Origin: Alphaproteobacteria bacterium
Lineage (GTDB): Bacteria; Pseudomonadota; Alphaproteobacteria; JABAAW01
Direction of reading: 5' to 3'
NCBI GenBank assembly: GCA_014239005.1
Contig: JABAAA010000014.1
Coordinates: forward strand, 1-6,319
Length of the DNA: 6,319 nucleotides
This document shows, piece after piece, positions 1 to 5,187 of this stretch. The position numbers and the translations under genes were made by a program. Position 1 is the stretch's first letter. The number at the start of each line of letters is the position of its first letter. The notes beneath the pieces are model-generated. The model was given only the letters and a program-made list of their open reading frames with translations. It ran no database searches and was not told the origin of the DNA.

Positions 1-9
1 GGAATTGAC

Positions 10-1467
10 ATGGACAAATCGGTCGAATTTACCGTGCCTGAGCGATGCTACATCGACGGCGCATGGGTCGATTCTCCCCGCGGCGATCGCTTCGAAAGCC
101 GGAACCCCGCCACAGGAGAAACGCTCGCTTCCGTGCCGAACCTCGGCGCGGCGGAGACAAACAAAGCGATCGAGGCCGCCGAAAAAGCCTTTGGCGATTG
201 GCGCGCTCGCACGGCGATCGAGCGTGCGCGGTTGTTGCGTCGCTTTGGAGAGCTCATGGGCGAACACAAAGAAGGCTTGGCAAACCTGTTGACACGCGAG
301 CAAGGGAAACCCCTCGCCGAGTCGCGCGGCGAGGTCGATTACGCCCAATCCTTCCTGTTGTGGTTTTCCGAAGAGGGTTTGCGCCTCTACGGCGATACGA
401 TTCCCAGCCATCGTCGAGATGCGCGTTTGCTGGTACTAAGGCAGCCTGTCGGCGTGTGCGGATTGATCACGCCGTGGAACTTTCCCTACGCCATGATCAC
501 GCGCAAGCTCGGGGCAGCCTTGGCGGCGGGATGCACGGCGGTCGTCAAGCCCGCAGAGCAGACTCCCCTGTGCGGACTCGCCTTGGCAAGGCTTGCCGAA
601 GAAGCAGGATTGCCGCGCGGCACCGTCAATGTGATCACGGGAGATCCGAAGGCGATCGGCAAGGCGCTCATGGAAAACGAGAACGTGCGAAAGGTCTCTT
701 TCACAGGATCGACCGAGACGGGAAAGTTGCTGATCGCTCAATCGGCGGCGACGGTGAAAAAGCTCTCGCTGGAGCTTGGAGGACACGCGCCGTTCATCGT
801 CTGTCACGACGCCGATGTCGATGCTGCCGTCGAGGGCGCCGTCGTCTCCAAGTTTCGCAACAGCGGACAGACCTGCGTTTGCGCCAATCGTTTTTACATT
901 CACGAATCGCTCTACGAAGCTTTTGCAGAAAAGTTTGCAGGGGCGATCAAGGCGCTCAAGGTCGGCAACGGCTTGGATGCCGACACGCACATCGGACCTC
1001 TGATCGACGGGGCAGCGGTCGAAAAGTCGAGGCGCCATGTCGAGGACGCGCGCGACAAAGGAGCGACCCTGCTCTCAGGCGAGCAAAACTCGAAGTTGGG
1101 GGAACAATTCTTTCCTCCGACCTTGCTGGGCGAGGTCGACGACAGCATGCAGATCATGCACGAAGAAACCTTCGGGCCTGTTGCCCCTCTGCTGCGTTTT
1201 CGAGAGGAAAAGGAAGTGGTGTCACTTGCCAACGACACGCCTTACGGCTTGGCAGCCTATTTCTACGGACGCGACATCGGCAGCGTGCTGCGCCTTGCCG
1301 AAGATTTGGATTACGGTATCGTCTCGGTCAACTCGGGCGTTTTTTCGACCGCGTGCGCGCCTTTCGGCGGCGTGAAACAATCGGGCTACGGGCGCGAGGG
1401 AGCGCGGGTTGGCATCGAAGAATATACTCATATCAAGTATGTCATGCTGGGCGGGATTGCAACATAA
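10..1467 (+). CDS. gabD: NAD(P)-dependent succinate-semialdehyde dehydrogenase
   Basis: This 485-residue enzyme is predicted to oxidise succinate semialdehyde to succinate in the cytoplasm, the last step of GABA breakdown. All aldehyde dehydrogenase landmarks are visible: TPWNFP with Asn157, VVKPAEQTP with Lys180 for cofactor binding, FTGSTETGK near 231-239, the general base Glu255 in LELGG, the catalytic Cys289 in GQTCVCANR, and EETFGP at 385-390. The CVC pair (Cys289 and Cys291), the IPSH segment and APFGGVKQSGYGREG are typical of the succinate-semialdehyde subfamily, and the length matches E. coli GabD (482). The ATG at 10 aligns with the GabD N-terminus and has GGA six bases upstream. The window starts only nine bases earlier, so an upstream start and the promoter cannot be assessed. 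No transaminase or GABA permease gene is visible. Glutarate-semialdehyde or a related aldehyde could also be the substrate. Family call is firm, exact substrate less so. Confidence 0.9.
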   Translation: MDKSVEFTVPERCYIDGAWVDSPRGDRFESRNPATGETLASVPNLGAAETNKAIEAAEKAFGDWRARTAIERARLLRRFGELMGEHKEGLANLLTREQGKPLAESRGEVDYAQSFLLWFSEEGLRLYGDTIPSHRRDARLLVLRQPVGVCGLITPWNFPYAMITRKLGAALAAGCTAVVKPAEQTPLCGLALARLAEEAGLPRGTVNVITGDPKAIGKALMENENVRKVSFTGSTETGKLLIAQSAATVKKLSLELGGHAPFIVCHDADVDAAVEGAVVSKFRNSGQTCVCANRFYIHESLYEAFAEKFAGAIKALKVGNGLDADTHIGPLIDGAAVEKSRRHVEDARDKGATLLSGEQNSKLGEQFFPPTLLGEVDDSMQIMHEETFGPVAPLLRFREEKEVVSLANDTPYGLAAYFYGRDIGSVLRLAEDLDYGIVSVNSGVFSTACAPFGGVKQSGYGREGARVGIEEYTHIKYVMLGGIAT

Positions 1468-1589
1468 CCGACGCTGTTGTAAGGAAATCTATATTGGACA
1501 TTCATGTTGACTACCTTGCCTGTTGACTTGTCTTGCATGTTGGTTGCTTTGCAAAACTACAACGGCGCGCGTGACGGGCAGTGCGTGTC

Positions 1590-1667
1590 CCAAAATTTAA
1601 AACCAAGATTCAAAACCAAAATTCAAAAGCAAAATTTATAACCAAAATTTATAACCAAAATTTATAA
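1590..1667. repeat. Six-copy 13-bp AT-rich tandem repeat
   Basis: Six head-to-tail 13-base units fit this stretch without a gap. They start at 1590, 1603, 1616, 1629, 1642 and 1655. On the plus strand the last two are identical (CCAAAATTTATAA) and the fourth differs only at its first base. The first three are diverged forms such as CCAAAATTTAAAA and CCAAGATTCAAAA. The block is almost pure A and T apart from the leading CC or GC, in strong contrast to the GC-rich genes on both sides. It does not appear to be coding. Function is unknown. Possible roles are a protein-binding or DNA-melting site, an AT-rich tail to the adjoining hairpin, or a neutral slippage product. Confidence 0.93.
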
Positions 1668-1705
1668 CTTGAACGCGTTGAACATCCCGTTCAACCCTGT
1701 CAAGT
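1667..1705 (-). terminator. Inverted repeat after the GAPDH gene, possible operon terminator
   Basis: The inner arms GTTGAAC (1677-1683) and GTTCAAC (1689-1695) are perfectly complementary around the 5-base loop ATCCC. Outside a symmetric 5 by 5 internal loop, ACTTG (1667-1671) pairs with CAAGT (1701-1705). The structure sits 15 bases past the GAPDH stop codon. On the minus strand it is followed by TATAAATTTTGG, which is AT-rich but not a classical U-tract. An end-of-operon terminator is therefore plausible by position but not proven. A protein-binding palindrome is the alternative. Confidence 0.4.
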
Positions 1706-1719
1706 GCCGACTTACAAGG

Positions 1720-2754
1720 TCATCCGTCACCCACGCGCTTCCCCATCTTTTCGGCGAGGTCGAGCATGCGCTGCGCAAAGCCCCACTCGTTGTCGTACCA
1801 GGCGGTCACTTGGACAGCATGCGCGTCGAGTGCACGCGTCTCCGGCAAATCGCAGATAGCGCTCTCGCTGCGATGGGCGAAATCGGTCGAGACGAGCGGC
1901 GCGTCGCACACAGCGAGAACACCCCTCATGTCGCCTTGCGCGTGCTGGCGCAAGGAATCGTTGATCGCTTCGACCGAGCAGGGTTTGCGCAAGATGCAAT
2001 CGAAGACGAGCGCTGAGACGGTGGCGGTTGGAACTCTGAGAGCGCTGCCGAGAATTTTTCCTTTCAGCTGCGGCAGCGCGAGCCCGAGCGCCGACGCCGC
2101 GCCCGTCGAGGTGGGAACGATCGACAAGGCAGCGGCGCGAGCCCGACGAAGATCCTTGTGATACTTGTCGTGAAGGGGTTGGTCGGCGGTGTAAGCGTGG
2201 CAGGTGAGCGCGAAGCCGCGTTCGATCTCGCCCAACCGATCCAACACGCAGGCGATCGGGGCAAGGCAGTTCGTCGTGCAAGAAAGTGCCGAGACGATGC
2301 AATGCTCGGGCCGCAGGGCGTCGTCGTTGACGCCGACGACGATCGAGGCATCGGGCTGGTCGGCTGGCGCGGAGACCAACACTTTTTTGGCACCGCGCTC
2401 CAAATGCCTGCTGGCAAGGGCACGCGTTCGATAGGCTCCACTGCATTCCAGCACGAGATCGATACCCATCTTGCCCCAATCCAACTCCTGCCACGCGCGC
2501 GTTCGCAAGCAAACGATGTCGTGTCCTGCGGCGTGCAGGATGTTATCGTCTTTGGCAACACAAGGGACGTTCAATGTTCCGTGCAAGGAATCGTAGGTGA
2601 GCATGTGACAGGCTTCGTGCGCAGAAGGCGTGGGGCGCGTGCTGCCGTCGTTGAGGGCTACGATCGCAAGCCCTTCGCGCGGCGATTCGAGCCACGCGCG
2701 CAAGACCAACCTTCCGATGCGACCGAAGCCGTTGATGGCGATGCGACAAGCCAT
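1720..2754 (-). CDS. gap: Glyceraldehyde-3-phosphate dehydrogenase, phosphorylating
   Basis: This 344-residue cytoplasmic enzyme interconverts glyceraldehyde 3-phosphate and 1,3-bisphosphoglycerate with NAD(P) in glycolysis or gluconeogenesis. The Rossmann start INGFGRIGR covers residues 7-15. SCTTNC carries the catalytic Cys159, and HAYTADQ carries His186. HKDLRRARAAALSIVPTSTGAA (199-220), LRVPT and WYDNEWGFAQRM are further family signatures. The HKDLRRARAAA and TSTGAA blocks favour GAPDH over erythrose-4-phosphate dehydrogenase (Epd). Two features are odd: the usual SNASCTTNC reads SALSCTTNC, and there is a short insert at 37-50 (GSTRPTPSAHEACH) after the Asn35-Asp36 coenzyme region. The ATG at 2754 overlaps the radC TGA by one base, so translation is probably coupled to radC; I see no strong Shine-Dalgarno. 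The same frame stays open well upstream inside radC, but homology begins at this ATG. No pgk or tkt gene adjoins it in the window. Confidence 0.95.
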   Translation of the reverse strand: MACRIAINGFGRIGRLVLRAWLESPREGLAIVALNDGSTRPTPSAHEACHMLTYDSLHGTLNVPCVAKDDNILHAAGHDIVCLRTRAWQELDWGKMGIDLVLECSGAYRTRALASRHLERGAKKVLVSAPADQPDASIVVGVNDDALRPEHCIVSALSCTTNCLAPIACVLDRLGEIERGFALTCHAYTADQPLHDKYHKDLRRARAAALSIVPTSTGAASALGLALPQLKGKILGSALRVPTATVSALVFDCILRKPCSVEAINDSLRQHAQGDMRGVLAVCDAPLVSTDFAHRSESAICDLPETRALDAHAVQVTAWYDNEWGFAQRMLDLAEKMGKRVGDG

Positions 2755-3452
2755 CAGAGCAGCCCGCGCGCCTTGAAACTGGTGTGTCCTTCGCGCGAGA
2801 TGATGAGGTGGTCGTGCAGCACGAGTCCCAAGTCGTCGGCGATACGTTTGAGCGTGCGCGTCAGGTTGATGTCGTCGAGCGAAGGGGTGATGTCGCCGCT
2901 GGGATGATTGTGCGCCAGCACCATGCCGCTTGCACCGTAGTTGAGCGCGCGTTTGATGATCTCGCGCGGATAGACGGCGGTGGTGTCGATCGTGCCTTGT
3001 TGGAGGACCTCGTCTTTCAGGATGCAATTCTTCTTGTCGAGAAAGAGGACGCGAAACTGCTCGACCTGCCCGCGCGCCGAGCGTGCGCGGCAGAGGTTGA
3101 TGATCTGTTGCCACGACGAGATGACATCGGTCTGCACCTCTTCGGAGAGCATGCGCTCGGCGGCGGCGGCAATGAGCTTAACGATGGCGAGCGAGCTTTC
3201 GGCGACGCCCTCCACTTCTTTCAACGCCTCCTGCTCTGCGCTCACGACATCGGCGAAGTTGCCGAAACGTTTGATCAGACGTTTCGACAGCGGTTTCATA
3301 TCCAAACGCGGCACGGCGAAGGTGAGCAGCAACTCCAACAGCTCGTAGTCTTGCATCGTCTTGCCGCAGTCTTGCAAAAAACGCTGCCTCAACCGTTTCC
3401 GATGTCCCATCGTGTCCGACGTGTTCGCGTCGTTCGGAGCGTGCGTCGACAT
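2754..3452 (-). CDS. radC: RadC family JAB/MPN domain protein
   Basis: This 232-residue protein belongs to the RadC (UPF0758) family. The original link to DNA repair is not well supported, so its cellular role remains unsettled. The N-terminal third (residues 16-105) is the helix-hairpin-helix-like part, starting GHRKRLRQRF and including DYELLELLLTFAVPR. The C-terminal JAB/MPN domain has the metal motif H-x-H-x10-D: His181 and His183 in HNHPSGD and Asp194 in SLDDI. Glu148 is the likely partner acid. It ends SFKARGLL, as family members do. In the hairpin motif the usual GVG reads GVA (82-84). An in-frame ATG at 3476 would add eight residues. I prefer the ATG at 3452 because it forms a TAATG overlap with the map stop, matching the TGATG junction to gap downstream. 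The true conserved block begins later, at Met15. Family call is firm, function is not. Confidence 0.95.
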   Translation of the reverse strand: MSTHAPNDANTSDTMGHRKRLRQRFLQDCGKTMQDYELLELLLTFAVPRLDMKPLSKRLIKRFGNFADVVSAEQEALKEVEGVAESSLAIVKLIAAAAERMLSEEVQTDVISSWQQIINLCRARSARGQVEQFRVLFLDKKNCILKDEVLQQGTIDTTAVYPREIIKRALNYGASGMVLAHNHPSGDITPSLDDINLTRTLKRIADDLGLVLHDHLIISREGHTSFKARGLL

Positions 3453-4243
3453 TAGTGGTAAGGCGGGCAGTGCCATCCGCGCGGGGAGAGTGTGAAAACC
3501 TCGCAGCCTCCTTCGACAACCCCGACGCTGTGTTCAAACTGAGCCGAGAGCTTGCGGTCGCGGGTGACCGCCGTCCATCCGTCGGGCAACACTTTCACTT
3601 GCGCGTTGCCTTGGTTGATCATGGGTTCGATCGTGAAGATCATGCCTTCTTGTAACTCCGCCCCTTCGCCTGCGTTGCCGTAGTGCAAAATGTTCGGTGC
3701 TTCGTGGAAGCCGCGTCCGATCCCGTGTCCGCAGAAATCGCGCACCACGCGAGCCGGACCTTGCTCGGCGTGTTGCTGGATGGCAGCGCCGATGTCGCCC
3801 GTCGTGTTGCCCGGGCGCACCGCCGCGATGCCGCGCATCAGCGATTCGTGAGTAATGCGCGTCAGACGTTGAGCGGCAACGGACACCTTGTCGCCGATCC
3901 AGTACATGCGCGACGCGTCCCCGTGCCACCCCTCCAAAATCACCGTCACATCGATGTTGGCGATGTCGCCTTCGCGCAACACCTTCGCATCGTTCGGAAT
4001 ACCGTGGCAGACGACGTGGTTGACGCTGATGCAGGTCGCTTTCGGAAAACCTCGATAGTTCAAGGGCGCAGGGACGGCATCGTGAGCGCGGATGTACTCT
4101 TCGCAAAGCCTGTCCAGCTCGCCCGTGTTGCAGCCGGGTATCGCATGCGGCGTGATGAAATCCAATGTGCGCGCTGCCAAATTGCCGGCGCGGTGCATCG
4201 CTTGAAAATCGCTCTTGCTGTAGAGGATGATGTGAGGACGCAT
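3452..4243 (-). CDS. map: Type I methionine aminopeptidase
   Basis: This 263-residue cytoplasmic metallopeptidase removes the initiator methionine from new proteins; E. coli Map has 264 residues. All five metal ligands are visible: Asp98 (ANIDVTV), Asp109 (HGDAS), His173 (CGHGIGRGFH), Glu206 (FTIEPM) and Glu237 (AQFEHS). His80 in VVCHGIP corresponds to the substrate-contacting histidine. There is no N-terminal zinc-finger extension and no type II insert, so it is a minimal type Ia-like enzyme. The ATG at 4243 gives an N-terminus that aligns with the family. The frame stays open upstream through moaE, but that part shows no homology. Only a weak purine stretch (GAAGAA) lies upstream. It follows moaE after 53 bases and overlaps the radC start by one base. 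The gene is normally essential, so its own promoter in or before moaE is possible, though I could not identify one. Confidence 0.97.
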   Translation of the reverse strand: MRPHIILYSKSDFQAMHRAGNLAARTLDFITPHAIPGCNTGELDRLCEEYIRAHDAVPAPLNYRGFPKATCISVNHVVCHGIPNDAKVLREGDIANIDVTVILEGWHGDASRMYWIGDKVSVAAQRLTRITHESLMRGIAAVRPGNTTGDIGAAIQQHAEQGPARVVRDFCGHGIGRGFHEAPNILHYGNAGEGAELQEGMIFTIEPMINQGNAQVKVLPDGWTAVTRDRKLSAQFEHSVGVVEGGCEVFTLSPRGWHCPPYH

Positions 4244-4271
4244 GCGGTCGGGATTCTTCGTTGCTGGTTTG

Positions 4272-4300
4272 TTGACGGGCGTTGGTTGCTTGCCTGTCAA
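4272..4300. repeat. Imperfect inverted repeat in the moaE-map gap
   Basis: On the plus strand TTGAC (4272-4276) pairs with GTCAA (4296-4300). After one mismatch GGC (4278-4280) pairs with GCC (4292-4294), leaving an 11-base loop. It includes the moaE stop codon. No T-run follows on the minus strand, so it does not look like an intrinsic terminator. It could be an RNA-stability or processing hairpin, or chance. Confidence 0.35.
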
Positions 4301-4875
4301 GAAATATGCCGCGCAGCTTCTCTTGTTGACAGTCCTTTTTGCCAGCAGGCGGCGCGGCGCGAGTCGTCGGCGTTGGCGTCCAGCCACGCCTGTTCGCCGC
4401 CGAGGGTTTGCTCGCGCTTCCACAAGGGAGGTCGAATCTTCACCATGTCCGTCATGTAGCGACAGGCGTCGAAGGCATCGTTCCTGCGCGCGCTCAGGCA
4501 GGCGACCAAAACGATCGTCTCTCCGACGGGAATGTCGCCGATGCGGTGGTGAATCGTGGCGGCGTCCAAGTGCCAGCGGGTTTGCGCTTCGCAGACGATC
4601 TCTTCCAGCGAGCGTATCGCCATGTCGGGGTAGCAATCTAAATACAGGCTTTGCAAAGCATCCGAAGACTTTTCTTGATGCCCTGATTCACGCCCTGGTT
4701 TCTGCTCTGGTTTTTGTTCTTGTCGTTGCGCGCGCGCGATGCCGCAGAAGCTTGCAAGCGCGCCGTTGCGATGGGGCTTGTTGTTGTGCTCTTGGGCGAA
4801 GAGGCGCAAGGTTTCGTACGGGCAGAAGGCGGCATCGTGCAAAAGGGCTGTTCGCGTCGTCGTGCTTGTCGTCAT
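4297..4875 (-). CDS. moaE: Molybdopterin synthase catalytic (large) subunit MoaE
   Basis: MoaE pairs with thiocarboxylated MoaD to convert cyclic pyranopterin monophosphate into molybdopterin in the cytoplasm. The 192 residues show the family core: ASFCGIAR with Arg48, LDCYPDMA, IHHRIGDIPVGE with His110-Arg111, and MVKIRPPLWKRE, whose Lys146 and Lys153 correspond to the active-site lysines of E. coli MoaE (119 and 126). It is longer than E. coli MoaE (150) for two reasons. There is a hydrophilic insert of roughly 18 residues at about 50-69, encoded by a degenerate 12-bp repeat, and the C-terminal tail runs about 15 residues past the usual end. The ATG at 4875 lies 8 bases after the moaD stop, which fits a moaD-moaE pair made in equal amounts. 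The frame is open further upstream, but that would run back through moaD. The insert and tail should not affect the catalytic residues. Confidence 0.93.
   Translation of the reverse strand: MTTSTTTRTALLHDAAFCPYETLRLFAQEHNNKPHRNGALASFCGIARAQRQEQKPEQKPGRESGHQEKSSDALQSLYLDCYPDMAIRSLEEIVCEAQTRWHLDAATIHHRIGDIPVGETIVLVACLSARRNDAFDACRYMTDMVKIRPPLWKREQTLGGEQAWLDANADDSRRAACWQKGLSTREAARHIS
4669..4716 (-). repeat. Degenerate in-frame 12-bp tandem repeat inside moaE
   Basis: On the plus strand three adjacent 12-base units, CTCTGGTTTTTG (4705-4716), CCCTGGTTTCTG (4693-4704) and CCCTGATTCACG (4681-4692), match at 10 of 12 and 8 of 12 positions between neighbours. A more diverged fourth unit follows at 4669-4680. 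On the coding strand they specify QKPE, QKPG, RESG and HQEK (MoaE residues 54-69). This is the part of MoaE that is extra relative to E. coli, so slippage or unit duplication probably built the insert. Confidence 0.7.
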
Positions 4876-4883
4876 GCGCGCCG

Positions 4884-5132
4884 TTATCCGCCTGTGATCG
4901 GAGGAAAGAAAGCGACCTCGTCGTCGGGGGCAAGGGAGGTATTTCCTTCGACCACGCGTTTGTTGACCGCGCATTTCACCAGACTTTTTTGCGCAAAAAT
5001 CTCGCGATAGCTTTCGTCGCGCGCGCACAAGGCGGCAACCAGCTTGTCGAGGCTGTCGAGGTCGGAGGCTACGATGTCTTCTTCGCGCTTGCCGAGCTTC
5101 TCGGCGAACCAGGCAAAGTAGAGAATCTTCAT
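4884..5132 (-). CDS. moaD: Molybdopterin synthase sulfur carrier (small) subunit MoaD
   Basis: This 82-residue ubiquitin-fold sulfur carrier is adenylated (by MoeB in E. coli) and thiocarboxylated at its C-terminal glycine, then donates sulfur to the MoaE active site. It begins MKILYFAWFAEKLG, a typical MoaD first strand and loop, and ends DDEVAFFPPITGG, with the essential Gly-Gly tail intact at the very C-terminus. A GTG three bases upstream is an alternative start. I chose the ATG at 5132 because AGGG lies six bases before it and because MoaD proteins usually begin directly with M-K-hydrophobic. The gene follows moeA after 55 bases and precedes moaE by 8, so the two synthase subunits are made together. 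No moeB, moaA or moaC is visible in the window. A ThiS-like protein could share the GG tail, but the neighbours make MoaD clear. Confidence 0.95.
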   Translation of the reverse strand: MKILYFAWFAEKLGKREEDIVASDLDSLDKLVAALCARDESYREIFAQKSLVKCAVNKRVVEGNTSLAPDDEVAFFPPITGG

Positions 5133-5187
5133 CACGAACCCTGTCCGTGGCGTGGCGAAGAAAGCGAAGGCATGGGATCGTTTCGGC

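Larger units (their letters stand above)
1468..1719. other. Convergent intergenic region between gabD and the GAPDH gene
   Basis: Both flanking genes end here. The first 120 bases carry no convincing hairpin plus T-run for gabD. The best candidate is a weak bulged stem, GGGCA with TGTCCC around 1577-1591, which runs straight into AT-rich sequence. TGTTGAC occurs twice (1505-1511 and 1521-1527) with no evident role. The rest is the 13-bp repeat array and the abutting inverted repeat, listed separately. I see no credible small gene or tRNA. Confidence 0.6.

Noticed and set aside
45..1526. A 493-codon open frame on the plus strand overlapping gabD
   Set aside because: It is arginine-rich, has no recognisable motif and is the out-of-frame shadow of the clear dehydrogenase gene in GC-rich DNA.
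1590..1667. CRISPR array
   Set aside because: The units are 13 bases, directly adjacent with no spacers, and there are no cas genes.
1590..1705. Replication origin or plasmid iterons
   Set aside because: The AT-rich 13-mers recall an unwinding element, but I found no DnaA-box-like TTATCCACA sites nearby and no replication gene in the window.
2158..2907. A 249-codon plus-strand open frame antisense to gap and radC
   Set aside because: Both minus-strand genes are unambiguous here; this frame shows only mirror-image composition and no family signature. The same applies to the 223-codon frame antisense to radC and the 258-codon frame antisense to map.
2755..3114. N-terminal extension of the GAPDH frame into radC
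   Set aside because: The extra 120 residues are low-complexity R/H/P-rich sequence encoded out of frame within radC. GAPDH homology starts exactly at the ATG at 2754.
3453..3476. Longer RadC start at 3476
   Set aside because: It would overlap map by 25 bases and adds only MALPALPL; the TAATG junction at 3452 is the more natural start, though the longer form cannot be excluded.
1539..4291. Shared 11-mer GTTGGTTGCTT at 1539 and 4281 in two intergenic regions
   Set aside because: A few exact 11-base matches are expected by chance in a window this size, and the flanks do not align.
4295..4331. Sigma-70-like promoters from TTGACA words (4295-4300 minus, 4326-4331 plus)
   Set aside because: Neither has a convincing -10 element at 16-18 bases; the plus-strand one would fire antisense to map.
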